64,000 nt of DNA from positions 1 to 64,000 of the forward strand of contig NZ_SMMI01000012.1 in NCBI RefSeq assembly GCF_009733535.1. Reading direction: 5' to 3'. Under the pieces are notes generated by a model that was given only the letters and a program-made list of their open reading frames with translations, did not search any database and was not told the DNA's origin. Source of the stretch: Sphingobacterium endophyticum. Its GTDB lineage: Bacteria; Bacteroidota; Bacteroidia; Sphingobacteriales; Sphingobacteriaceae. The position numbers and the translations under genes were made by a program. Shown piece by piece: positions 8,669 to 16,898 of this stretch; the first letter of the stretch is position 1, and every line of letters starts with the position of its first letter.

Positions 8669-10041
8669 TGAAAACTAAACAAATTGCATTATTGGGGCTA
8701 TGTATTGTCATGGTATCTTGTAAAGATTTCTTGGCACTAAAGCCAGAAACCTCCTACAGTCATCCCGAAACCTTAGAGGATATCAACGCGCTTTTGAACT
8801 ATGAATCCAGGGTGAATGGAAACTACGTTGGAAATATCGAATCGGGTACGGATGATTTTGAGATTGACTTCTCCAGTTACAGCACCCGATCAGCCTATTA
8901 TCAAGAGCTATACCGATGGGACGAAGAACCATTTTCGGAGGACGGTGGGGCAGGTGAAAACTGGCTGTTTCCCTATGAAACCATTCTATATGCCAATGTC
9001 GCGCTTGAATCCCTTGATAGGGTCAAAGGTGGCGACCCATCCTTGAGGAAGCGACTGGAAGGCGACGCACTGTTTATCCGTAGCTATCGCTTCTTTCAAC
9101 TGATGCAGGTCTATTCTCCACCATATCTGGAGGGAGACCAGGACAGTCCCTACGGAATTCCACTCCGACTCAGTTCAAATGTCAATGAAAGGTCGGTCAG
9201 AGCAACTGTGAAAGAGGGCTATGAACAGATTATCAAGGACCTTGGCAGATCGGTCGAATTGCTGCCGGAGGAGGTGGGCTATAAAACCAGGCCCAATAAA
9301 TCCTCGGCATATGCGCTGTTGGCCAGGGTGCAGTTGTCGATCGGTAATTATGTACAGGCCCTGGAATGCGCAAAGCAGTCCCTTAAACGAGATTCTAGAC
9401 TTATGGACTACAATACGATCGATCTTTCCGCGGCCTATCCGTTTATGCCCTTGAACCAAGAGGTCATTTACCATGGTAAAAGCAGCGCATCCGGTTCCCT
9501 GATGGCATCTTCTAGGTTGACGATCACGCAGGATCTATTGGATAGTTATAGCGATGATGATCTACGTAAGACGGCATTTTTTGTAGCAAGGACTCCGGGT
9601 AGATATCGGTTTAAAGGTTTCTATAACGGATCCGCAGCGAGCTACTTTGCGGGCATAGCAGTTGATGAAATGCTGCTTATCGCTGCTGAATGCCTTATTC
9701 GAACAGGAAAGGTTGGTGAGGGTATGGAAATGCTCAACAGACTTCTTGCCCATCGGTATGAACGGAGTACTTTTGTTCCACGGAAAGCCAGCACCGAATT
9801 GGAGGCCCTTCGGATTGTTTTGGACGAAAGGAGGAAGGAACTCGCCTTTCGGGGGATTCGATGGACGGACCTACGACGGTTGAACCGGGACCCTAGGTTT
9901 TCGAAGACCGTCCGAAGAACCTATCCAAACGACGATGGCAAACCTATGGAGGTCCTATTGTTGCCCGGGGACCCAAGGTACTGCTACTATATTCCACCTC
10001 AGGTCATTGAAAAGAGTGGAATGGTTCAGACCAAGCGATAA
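8665..10041 (+). CDS. RagB/SusD-family nutrient-uptake lipoprotein
   Basis: This 458-residue protein has a lipoprotein signal (…LGLCIVMVSC, lipobox cysteine near residue 19), and DFLALKPETSYSHPETLEDI follows, typical of SusD N-termini. A helical, TPR-like body follows: ALFIRSYRFFQLMQVYSPPY around residue 130 and ALLARVQLSIGNYVQALECA around residue 220. The C-terminal signature LDERRKELAFRGIRWTDLRR is also standard. It would sit on the cell surface and cap the SusC channel. The ATG overlaps the SusC stop by 4 bp; a second ATG is immediately next. A bidirectional terminator follows within 25 bp. Confidence 0.92.
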   Translation: MMKTKQIALLGLCIVMVSCKDFLALKPETSYSHPETLEDINALLNYESRVNGNYVGNIESGTDDFEIDFSSYSTRSAYYQELYRWDEEPFSEDGGAGENWLFPYETILYANVALESLDRVKGGDPSLRKRLEGDALFIRSYRFFQLMQVYSPPYLEGDQDSPYGIPLRLSSNVNERSVRATVKEGYEQIIKDLGRSVELLPEEVGYKTRPNKSSAYALLARVQLSIGNYVQALECAKQSLKRDSRLMDYNTIDLSAAYPFMPLNQEVIYHGKSSASGSLMASSRLTITQDLLDSYSDDDLRKTAFFVARTPGRYRFKGFYNGSAASYFAGIAVDEMLLIAAECLIRTGKVGEGMEMLNRLLAHRYERSTFVPRKASTELEALRIVLDERRKELAFRGIRWTDLRRLNRDPRFSKTVRRTYPNDDGKPMEVLLLPGDPRYCYYIPPQVIEKSGMVQTKR

Positions 10042-10043
10042 AA

Positions 10044-10065
10044 AAGGCAGGCTAGAGCCTGCCTT
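10044..10065. terminator. Bidirectional hairpin terminator
   Basis: A 9-bp stem (10044-10052 with 10057-10065) with a 4-nt loop lies between the convergent SusD and DUF6520-like genes. On the minus strand it is followed by six T residues, a proper intrinsic terminator for the DUF6520-like gene. On the plus strand the T-run is weak. Confidence 0.75.
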
Positions 10066-10092
10066 GACTTCGGCTTGATTTGGCCTGCTCTA

Positions 10093-10482
10093 TTAATCTA
10101 CCTTCTCCCTAAGCGCAGTTACTGTTTCGTTTGTCGATGGTGTACTTGCAAAGGCATCGTTGATGCGATCTTTTACTTTGGAGGAGCCCGTTGCGATTGC
10201 GCTCATATCGGGATATCCAGCGGTATTAGCTGGCGCGGATATGGTACATACTTCCTGTTGCTGTCCCTCGCAGGGTTTGTTGGGATCGGGACTCAAGGAA
10301 TATTTGGTTGAATCGAGCCTGGAATCGGTCGAATTTCCATGGAAATACCAAGTAGCCGGTATTTGTTTATCCAAGTCCTGAACCTTCTCTGTAGCAAAGG
10401 AGTTGAGGAACGTTGACACTGCCACCGAACCAACGATCAGCAGGGTGGCATTTAGTAGATATTTTAAATTTAGGGTTTTCAT
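10093..10482 (-). CDS. DUF6520-like small exported protein
   Basis: This 129-residue protein has an N-terminal hydrophobic export segment (LLNATLLIVGSVAVSTFL) and a short mature part with a Cys pair (PNKPCEGQQQEVC) and Thr/Ser/Pro-rich stretches. The layout (signal, short linker, PC…C motif) matches what I know of the DUF6520 family, found in many copies next to SusC/SusD cassettes and AraC regulators in Bacteroidota. The function of the family is unknown. It is convergent with the SusD gene and shares its terminator. It lies downstream of the AraC gene on the same strand, separated by 210 bp. Confidence 0.6.
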   Translation of the reverse strand: MKTLNLKYLLNATLLIVGSVAVSTFLNSFATEKVQDLDKQIPATWYFHGNSTDSRLDSTKYSLSPDPNKPCEGQQQEVCTISAPANTAGYPDMSAIATGSSKVKDRINDAFASTPSTNETVTALREKVD

Positions 10483-10523
10483 GATACATGAATTTATATT
10501 TAACGGATATGTTTAATCTTCAA

Positions 10524-10556
10524 GGCCATTCTGGTTCCTGGAACCATGGAATGGCC
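10524..10556. repeat. Perfect-armed palindrome between the DUF6520-like and AraC genes
   Basis: GGCCATTC (10524-10531) pairs with GAATGGCC (10549-10556), and inside it GGTTC (10533-10537) pairs with GAACC (10541-10545). No T-run follows on either strand, so it is not a classical terminator. It could end the AraC transcript in a Rho-dependent way, or be an operator for the DUF6520-like gene that starts 42 bp away. Confidence 0.5.
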
Positions 10557-10692
10557 CTTATCGTGAAGGTAGCGAACTTCTTAGGGAAATATTTTGGAAA
10601 TTTCATAGATCTAATTTTAGTTTCAGAACCTAAAATTATGGATATAAGGTTTTTGACAGGTAGACCTTTTTGGGGAATAATTTAAATAAGAT

Positions 10693-11697
10693 TTATTTTG
10701 AAAAGGAAGAATTCCCATACAGTTTTCTGTACGATCCCATCGTGGTTCCAAAAGTCCTCTTGAAGATCCTGTTCAAGGTATTTGTGTCCGCGTAACCTAA
10801 CAGGATCGACAGCTCCAGCAGGGGAATGTCGGTCTGGACCAGAATTTCTGAAATTCTGTGCAGGAGAGCTGATTTTATATGCTTACGGACAGTTTTACCG
10901 GTAATTTCCTTGAACCCCAGTTCCAGACTGGAAACACTGATCCTGTTCCTCTTTGCCAAGTCGTTCAGGTTCGGTCTTTCGTTCTTGTGCAGATCTTCAT
11001 GGATCATTTGGATGGTACACTCAACAATTGATTGGTAAAAGCTGGATCTGGACCGCGTATCCAATTGCTTAAAATAAAGGAGCAGAATTTCAGAAACATG
11101 TTTTATCAGATCGACATTTAACTCTGTTCTCTGGGTATAGGATCCAATCAAACCTTTTAATTTGTTCAAAAATGATGTCTTGAATACTATGGGATCTAGG
11201 CAGGTCAACATAAATCTTTTCTGTTGAAACATGAATTCGCTTGAGTGGAACCGATTGGGAGCGATAAGGGGCAATATCTTGGGATGTATAGTGATGGTTA
11301 AAACTTCTGCCGGAAATCTTAAGGGAAATGCAAGATAAGTCCCTTTCCTGGCAAAAAGGAAAATAGCCTCCCTCTCCAAAAGTTTTAATGTGGATGCCGT
11401 TTCCTTTTCTGAAGAATAGACTATACGACCCTGTAAACAGATTAAGAGGACATAGGTATGCCTTTTGGCAATAATGGTTACCGGACGATGGGAAGCTGAT
11501 CCATGTAGAAGGTGGTGTTCGACTAGGAGCATATTTTTTGGAAAGCTTGCGGTCGCTACCTCCAGACCATCGTTCCTTTTAACGATATAAGGTGTAGTTG
11601 GAAATGCTACAATGGATTGTTGGGCAAATTGATTGGATTGGATCTCGATCGATTCTTGATCAGTTAACCGTAATTCAAATGCAATGCTGTTTTTCAT
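10693..11697 (-). CDS. AraC-family transcriptional regulator
   Basis: This 334-residue protein has an N-terminal ligand-sensing region without a recognisable motif and a C-terminal double helix-turn-helix of the AraC/XylS type (about residues 230-325). The first helix-turn-helix is NLNDLAKRNRISVSSLELGF. The second is PLLELSILLGYADTNTLNRI, followed by FKRTFGTTMGSYRK. The FKE-TGKT and GYAD…F..FG..P-like spacing is standard. It is transcribed in the opposite direction to the TlpA-SusCD operon and is separated from it by the DUF6520-like gene, so regulation of that cassette is plausible but inferred. Its start lies 35 bp after the stop of the P-loop ATPase gene on the same strand, so co-transcription is possible. 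Confidence 0.88.
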   Translation of the reverse strand: MKNSIAFELRLTDQESIEIQSNQFAQQSIVAFPTTPYIVKRNDGLEVATASFPKNMLLVEHHLLHGSASHRPVTIIAKRHTYVLLICLQGRIVYSSEKETASTLKLLEREAIFLFARKGTYLAFPLRFPAEVLTITIHPKILPLIAPNRFHSSEFMFQQKRFMLTCLDPIVFKTSFLNKLKGLIGSYTQRTELNVDLIKHVSEILLLYFKQLDTRSRSSFYQSIVECTIQMIHEDLHKNERPNLNDLAKRNRISVSSLELGFKEITGKTVRKHIKSALLHRISEILVQTDIPLLELSILLGYADTNTLNRIFKRTFGTTMGSYRKLYGNSSFSK

Positions 11698-11732
11698 GAT
11701 ACAATACCCCTTTGAAGAGCTTTATGCAGTGG

Positions 11733-12491
11733 TCAACTTGATTTCGGCCATACCCTTCCCTCAAGTTGAACCTGATCGAATTTTTTCATTTTTATCTCGT
11801 TAGCAATTGAGATCGCTTGGTAAATCGGAATTCTTGGCTGTACGTTTAAATGATCCAAAGCCCGTCCAATCCGCTCGGGCAAATCTCCTGTTAAAGGAAT
11901 AGTTTCTAATTGTAGCTCATTGTAACATTCCAGCAGCCTATCCTCGGAAACTTTTCGGAACCGTTCAGAGGTAGGACGATGTCCATCCTCCACAAACGGA
12001 AATTCGACTGGGAGATGAAAGAAGATATCATAACTGTTCTTTGCATAGGTCTTGGCCATCTTTTCGAATCCGGTTAACAAAAGCTCAAAATCTTGATATT
12101 GACGATAGTTCCTCAATTTCTTCCACAGCATGGTCAAATGGTTCTCATCGGGGTAAGCGCCCGTGATCAGCCTGGTGCTGCCATAGAGCCATTCCTGCAG
12201 CGGACAGCCGTCACTGATAAAGCCAGTGGACAATCCAGCTTCGGCATGCATCCGCCGCTCAAAGCGTTCCATCCCCAAGCGCAGCAACTGTGCATAGGAA
12301 CAATCCTTTAGCGAGGTGCCCGGAAATAAACCAGGAAGGATCTCGCGCATGGTTGGGGCATGGGTCGTCGGCATCCCGGTAGCTAGGGAAAGGGCGAGCG
12401 AGAGGCTGGTCTTCCCAGTGCAGTAGGTTCCGCTGATGACGATCCGGGGCTTATGTTCAGGGCATCTCATGGCAAATTTTGAATTTTGCAT
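11733..12491 (-). CDS. Small P-loop ATPase/kinase (NadR/AAA_28-like)
   Basis: This protein of about 252 residues has a Walker A motif GTYCTGKTS at residues 21-29, a central YDIFFHLPVEFPFVEDGHRP segment and an Arg-rich helix, as in NadR-type kinases and AAA_28 proteins. These phosphorylate small molecules such as nicotinamide riboside or use ATP in other ways. It overlaps the 3' end of the upstream AvrD-like gene by about 35 bp (14 bp if the internal ATG at 12470 is used), so the two are probably translationally coupled and work together. A tail after residue 220 has no family match that I can name. The substrate is unknown. A kinase acting on the precursor or product of the AvrD-like enzyme is an inference from coupling alone. 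Confidence 0.7.
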   Translation of the reverse strand: MQNSKFAMRCPEHKPRIVISGTYCTGKTSLSLALSLATGMPTTHAPTMREILPGLFPGTSLKDCSYAQLLRLGMERFERRMHAEAGLSTGFISDGCPLQEWLYGSTRLITGAYPDENHLTMLWKKLRNYRQYQDFELLLTGFEKMAKTYAKNSYDIFFHLPVEFPFVEDGHRPTSERFRKVSEDRLLECYNELQLETIPLTGDLPERIGRALDHLNVQPRIPIYQAISIANEIKMKKFDQVQLEGRVWPKSS

Positions 12492-13398
12492 CCATGTTGC
12501 CCATCTGGCTCATGAGCGAAACGGTCTGCCAAGGTTTGCTGCGCAGCATGGTCTGCCGGCGGTGGTCGAATTGCAGATCAACGCGGTATCTATCCGATCG
12601 GTAGGGGCGCTTAAACTCGATTTCCATGTTCCGAAGCCAAATATTGGGACATTCTACCCGACTTCTAGAAATAAGGGAGTACAGCAGCACCTGCATCAGC
12701 TGTCCTGATATCCGAACGCAGTCCAACGGGCTGAGGGGATTGTCATAGGCACTGAAACCCCATACATCCGAAGGGTAGGGCAACGGTCTTGACAATTGGG
12801 CAGAAATGGATTCAGTCTGTAGGTCCATGTGCATCTGCTCCAGTTCGAGGTTGCGCTGCCTGTAGAGCTCCCGGTGGAGGGAGCCATCTCCAAAAGGCCA
12901 GAGATCAAAATCCCGAAAGTCGATCTGGGTTGGACCGGGATGATCGATGACGATACGCATCTGGGCATCCTGGATCTTTAATTCTAGGCTTGTCAGACCA
13001 ATGTTGACCGTATTAAGATCCTGAAGGGATTCAGCAATGGATATTTCAAAGGGAACCGTCATGCCGCTAGTGATGTCCGCTGATTTTTTTATTCGGAGCG
13101 AAAGGTTCCGCAGGATGGAACGGTTAATTTCATGCCTGGTCAGCCGTTTCTGCTTGATGAGTATGCCCTCTGCCAAGAATAAGCCCATGGCAACATATTC
13201 CATGCTTCCCAAGTGTAGCGCCTGTTGGTTTGGTCTTTCCGGGCCATCATAATGAACGCAAAAGGAACCCCGAATCCGGTTTTGGCCATCTAGGCTGAAA
13301 TTGGAAACCTGAAAATGGAACCTACTGAATCCAAAGGAAAAATAACGGGTCTGGGAAGGACCCAATATGCTGTCTAAGCTATCAATTGGCTGTTTCAT
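12457..13398 (-). CDS. AvrD-like protein
   Basis: This 313-residue cytoplasmic protein resembles AvrD (about 311 residues), the Pseudomonas protein that directs syringolide synthesis. Features I recognise are the N-terminal LGPSQTRYFSFGFSRFHFQV block, the HLGSMEYVAMGLFLAEGIL block near residues 62-80, and the overall length. AvrD is distantly related to A-factor synthase-like hotdog proteins that make butenolide-like signals from a sugar and a beta-keto acid. There is no signal peptide or membrane span. It overlaps the P-loop ATPase gene downstream, and a DNA-binding protein is encoded divergently 209 bp away. The assignment is from motif memory, not a search, and the true chemistry may differ. 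Confidence 0.5.
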   Translation of the reverse strand: MKQPIDSLDSILGPSQTRYFSFGFSRFHFQVSNFSLDGQNRIRGSFCVHYDGPERPNQQALHLGSMEYVAMGLFLAEGILIKQKRLTRHEINRSILRNLSLRIKKSADITSGMTVPFEISIAESLQDLNTVNIGLTSLELKIQDAQMRIVIDHPGPTQIDFRDFDLWPFGDGSLHRELYRQRNLELEQMHMDLQTESISAQLSRPLPYPSDVWGFSAYDNPLSPLDCVRISGQLMQVLLYSLISRSRVECPNIWLRNMEIEFKRPYRSDRYRVDLQFDHRRQTMLRSKPWQTVSLMSQMGNMDAKFKICHEMP

Positions 13399-13607
13399 GG
13401 TTAGCTGTATTGCTTTTGGCTAAAAGTAGGGCAGGGAACCATGATAATCTTGGCGAATGCCGTAAGAGGTCCAGTGGCATCAGCTGTTTGCGCAACTATT
13501 TAACTGAATAAAATATTTGTTAACCAATGCAGCAAAAATATTGTGATTTTAATTATTAATTTATATTTTACGAATTCGTCTAGTTTTTGAACCTAAATTT
13601 TCCAGTT

Positions 13608-14585
13608 ATGGATATTCAAAAATTGTTATTTGAGGAAATTCGCTCAAGGATTTCCAATCCGGCCGCCTGGTCAAAGGAAATTTCAGAATTGCTGCACCTG
13701 GGCAGGGATGCGGTCTATCGCAGGGAGCGTGGTGATGTGCAGCTCACGGTAGGGGAATTGGAGACGCTCTGCCGCCATTATGGTATTTCCCTGGATAGGT
13801 ACCTGCTTAGTGACCGGCACAATGTAGTATTCAAGCACACGAGCCTCAACCATCAGGACAGCTTTAACTATACCCAGTATATCGGCCAGCTGCTTCTCCA
13901 ACTTCAGTACATGGTTTCCTGCGAGCAAAAGGAGATCATCTTCTGTGCCGACGACGTCCCTATCTTCCATTTTATGGAATTTGCCGAGCTAACCTACTTT
14001 AAGCTCTACTCATGGAACCAGGCAGTGCTGAACCTTGGGGTCAGTTATGAGGATTTTGTATATGAACTCAAAAAGCAGCACCTGGAACCTGTTTTCCAAA
14101 ACCTACATGAAGCCTACTGCAGGATCCCTTCCAGGGAAATCTGGTCAAGGGGCACCATCGGGCCAATCCTGGAACTCCTGGAATACCATCATGACATCGG
14201 CAGCTTTCGGAATCAGGATAGCATTGGCCTGCTACTGGAGCAGCTCGGCCATCTCATAACCAATCTAAAAAGAAGGACCAAAGGGCAGGAAAAACACGAG
14301 GGAGTACACTTTGACCTCTACCTATCGCCCGTGAACCTGGGCATAAGCCAGATGCTGTGCCGATTTGATGGCCAGCAGTCCGTATCGGTCAAGCTCTATA
14401 CCATCAATAGCATTGCGACCTTGGACATGAGGTACGTTACCGAAACCATTGATTGGATCCGTGGCGTATTGAACAAGTCCAGTTGCCTGAGCAAGCTTTC
14501 GGAAAAGGAGAGGATCCATTTCTTCAACCATTTGGATGGCTGCATTGATGGGCTGGCCGGTCGATTGAACCTTCCTCAGGCCTGA
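13608..14585 (+). CDS. HTH-domain regulator with unknown C-terminal domain
   Basis: From the ATG at 13608 the protein has 325 residues; an upstream TTG at 13587 is possible but less likely. The first 70 residues form a helix-turn-helix region (EISELLHLGRDAVYRRERGD then LTVGELETLCRHYGISLDRY), similar to XRE-like domains. The remaining 250 residues are mostly helical with aromatic patches and match no family I know. It is divergent from the AvrD-like gene, and the shared intergenic region is A+T-rich (13500-13600), so it may control that pair. A C-terminal sensor for a small molecule would fit this layout, but that is inference. A helical protein follows on the same strand. Confidence 0.6.
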   Translation: MDIQKLLFEEIRSRISNPAAWSKEISELLHLGRDAVYRRERGDVQLTVGELETLCRHYGISLDRYLLSDRHNVVFKHTSLNHQDSFNYTQYIGQLLLQLQYMVSCEQKEIIFCADDVPIFHFMEFAELTYFKLYSWNQAVLNLGVSYEDFVYELKKQHLEPVFQNLHEAYCRIPSREIWSRGTIGPILELLEYHHDIGSFRNQDSIGLLLEQLGHLITNLKRRTKGQEKHEGVHFDLYLSPVNLGISQMLCRFDGQQSVSVKLYTINSIATLDMRYVTETIDWIRGVLNKSSCLSKLSEKERIHFFNHLDGCIDGLAGRLNLPQA

Positions 14586-14636
14586 GCATAGGGATGATTG
14601 ACGATAGGAAATAATTGTTCATGCATTTCGGTGATT

Positions 14637-15758
14637 ATGGTAAAGGACTTAACGGAAAAATTGAAGGCACTGAATGGGTGGTACGATTCTGCTTCAATGT
14701 GTGCGGATGGTGGTGCACTTGAGGATACTTCACTTTCGGAAATACTGGCCCAAACCGCAAGATCCATCCAACGAATGTACTTTCTACGAAAGAAGGAAAA
14801 CCAATTTGAAAGGGAATTCCGTAAGGTACGGAATACCATATTTTATATGCTGGGGAACCTTTCAAAGGAAGTTGAACGTACCGGCGTAAAAGAAAAGCTT
14901 ATCGAATGGATCAATCTTTTCGAGGCATTCTTAGCGGAGATCGATGAACGGTTTTCCCAGCATTTGAATGGAGAAGATCCCTTGAGTACACGGATGCTAA
15001 CAGCATTCAGAAGAGAGCTTGATGAGTCTTTTCAACACGCTCAGGAGGACCTTCCGAACAATGGAGGAGATACGATCGATTTGCTCAAAATGATCCTCAG
15101 TAAACAGCTGGAACAAAACCCCAGCTATAAAATGTTAAAGGGACTGAGAGACTTTATGGAAAGGTTTAAGCAGCATGCCCCCCAGACTATCCATCACCCA
15201 CCGCTAACCTGGGTCGATGCGAACCTGATCCTGTTGGATTATCGGGATGGGCTGTACCTGAGCAGGTTACTCGAAAGGGTTAAAAGGGGGATAGAAAAAT
15301 TGGCCCCCAATGAGCGGGATCCCTTTATGGAATCCTTCGGGAAATACCTGCTGAAACTAAAAAAAACCTCAAGGTTGAACGGCATTAGAAAAAACCGAAC
15401 GATCGGGTTGTTGGAACAGGTTATCGAAAGGTATATATCTCCTGAAGACAACAAAGAGCCGGATATTGGCCTTCATGATGGTGCGAGGGCCAAGCAGCGG
15501 TGTATGGAGAAAATTACCTGCAACCTTTCCGCTGACCAACTTGCGCTAATCCTGCGTGCCATGGATGAAAGCAGATTGGTTGGAGCCAAATCCATGAACG
15601 CGGTCTTTCGGCAAATCATCCCATTCCTAAGTACCGACCGCAAGGAAAATCTTTCCTATGGAGCGGTCCGCAGCAAAGCGTACTCTCCAGAAGATAGGGA
15701 CCGACAGGTTGCTGTGGGCCTGCTGCAGAAGATGATCGAAAAGATCCAAAGTTATTGA
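14637..15758 (+). CDS. Uncharacterised helical protein of the mobile element
   Basis: The ATG at 14637 gives 373 residues; an earlier TTG at 14598 has no ribosome-binding site. The protein is strongly charged and helical with no signal or membrane span. Its C-terminal 90 residues (CNLSADQLALILRAMDESRL to the end) resemble C-terminal domains of many Bacteroidota element-borne proteins of unknown function, including RteC-like ones. It follows the HTH gene by 51 bp in the same direction, so the two may be co-transcribed. No catalytic motif is visible. Confidence 0.55.
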   Translation: MVKDLTEKLKALNGWYDSASMCADGGALEDTSLSEILAQTARSIQRMYFLRKKENQFEREFRKVRNTIFYMLGNLSKEVERTGVKEKLIEWINLFEAFLAEIDERFSQHLNGEDPLSTRMLTAFRRELDESFQHAQEDLPNNGGDTIDLLKMILSKQLEQNPSYKMLKGLRDFMERFKQHAPQTIHHPPLTWVDANLILLDYRDGLYLSRLLERVKRGIEKLAPNERDPFMESFGKYLLKLKKTSRLNGIRKNRTIGLLEQVIERYISPEDNKEPDIGLHDGARAKQRCMEKITCNLSADQLALILRAMDESRLVGAKSMNAVFRQIIPFLSTDRKENLSYGAVRSKAYSPEDRDRQVAVGLLQKMIEKIQSY

Positions 15759-16085
15759 AATCTGCTATTATCCCCCTACTTGCTGCATCTCGATTAAGTA
15801 CTGATCCAAACAGCTAATACCTTCCGATTCCCCCGTTTTACCTGCAGATAGATTCCTACCCCTAAACTTACTGAAGGAGGGGGAGTAATGACCGGATCAT
15901 TGGACATAACTTTCAAACTGGCCGAATCAACATGACCCGTCAACTGAACTACCATTAAGTTGAAAGTTAACCTTATTTATACATGCACATCGAGGTTGAT
16001 TTTAAGTTGTGAATTATCCAATTCCATAAAAAGAGGCTTATTGAGCTACTAGCCAATAAGCCTTAGGCCCTAAGAGCATGTTTAA
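15759..16085. other. Intergenic region between the helical protein and radC
   Basis: No gene is seen across 327 bp. The only clear structure is the terminator of the RadC-like gene at 16029-16063. The stretch 15855-15900 has G- and A-rich sequence without a pattern I recognise. Confidence 0.4.
16029..16063 (-). terminator. Intrinsic terminator of the RadC-like gene
   Basis: AGGCTTATTG (16034-16043) pairs perfectly with CAATAAGCCT (16054-16063) around a 10-nt loop. On the minus strand the stem is followed by CTTTTT, which ends the RadC-like transcript 23 bp after its stop codon. Confidence 0.75.
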
Positions 16086-16556
16086 TTATAGCCTTCCGGA
16101 ATCCTTGAAGGAATAATAACCATCTGGAGATATGATCAGATGGTCCAGTACGCGGATGTCCAGCAACCGTGCTGCCTGGTCGATCTTCTTTGTGAGCAGG
16201 ATATCAGGGTCACTGGGAACCAGGTTTCCCGAGGGGTGGTTGTGCACCAGGATCAAAGCTGAGGCATTCGCCTTGAGGGCTGCGGTAAATATGACCTTGG
16301 CATCCACCGGGGTGGCATCAATACCACCTGCAGAAACTTGATAGATTCCTAACACCCTATTTCCTGTATTGAGCAATAGAATCTTAAATTCTTCGGCATA
16401 CTCTATCCTTTCTGCATTCCAACAGGTGAGCAATAGGGCATAAACCTCTTTGGAAGAGGTGAGCTTCGGTCTTTGGGAAGGTCGAACTGGGTTTTGGTAA
16501 GATATCCGTACTTCGGCAACCTGTTGCCAATCCTGTTGATTTTGTTGAGTTTCCAT
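16086..16556 (-). CDS. radC: RadC-family JAB-domain protein
   Basis: This 156-residue protein, starting at the ATG at 16554-16556, consists of the RadC JAB/JAMM domain. The metal motif is HNHPSGNLVPSDPD, with LILVH before it and DHLIISPDGYYSF near the C-terminus. The N-terminal helix-hairpin-helix of chromosomal RadC is absent, as in the short copies carried by plasmids, phages and conjugative elements. The role of these short forms is unclear; a DNA-processing or deubiquitinase-like metalloprotease activity is only suggested by the fold. It sits next to the transfer region but faces the other way. Confidence 0.88.
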   Translation of the reverse strand: METQQNQQDWQQVAEVRISYQNPVRPSQRPKLTSSKEVYALLLTCWNAERIEYAEEFKILLLNTGNRVLGIYQVSAGGIDATPVDAKVIFTAALKANASALILVHNHPSGNLVPSDPDILLTKKIDQAARLLDIRVLDHLIISPDGYYSFKDSGRL

Positions 16557-16898
16557 AGTTTTCAATTTTAAGTTTACGAATGGAATGAATTATGGCATCT
16601 GGTGCGGATTAAGGGGAGCAAGGGCAAAAAGCAACGGAATAAAGGATGGGAAGGAGCCCAGGACAGTGTTTATGCCGGAATTTTTTGTTCCGCCTCCGAC
16701 CCGCAGTCCGGACTTCATGGCAGAATTCTTTCCAGGGAGTAAATGATTAAAATGTCGCTCTGGAAACAATATGGAAAGGGAACAGGGAACAGAAAGGGAA
16801 CAAAGCGATAGTTGTCCTTTTGTCAAGCCTTCAGAGTCCGTTCCTTTGAATAAGCTTATTTCTGCAAGGATTGAGGGGTAGCGAAAATGTTGGATTAA
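16557..16898. other. Regulatory or origin-like region between radC and the transfer genes
   Basis: No convincing gene is seen. The region holds a CGGAA-TTCCG hairpin around a T-run (centred near 16684), a perfect 10-bp palindrome AGTCCGGACT at 16705-16714, and three copies of GGGAACA (16778-16784, 16785-16791, 16796-16802). Divergent promoters of radC and the transfer operon must lie here. The repeats could bind a regulator or relaxosome protein. An origin of transfer is possible but not shown. Confidence 0.35.

Noticed and set aside
16590..16826. 78-residue minus-strand frame upstream of radC
   Set aside because: It covers the repeat and palindrome region, has no domain, and its sequence is explained better as a regulatory stretch.
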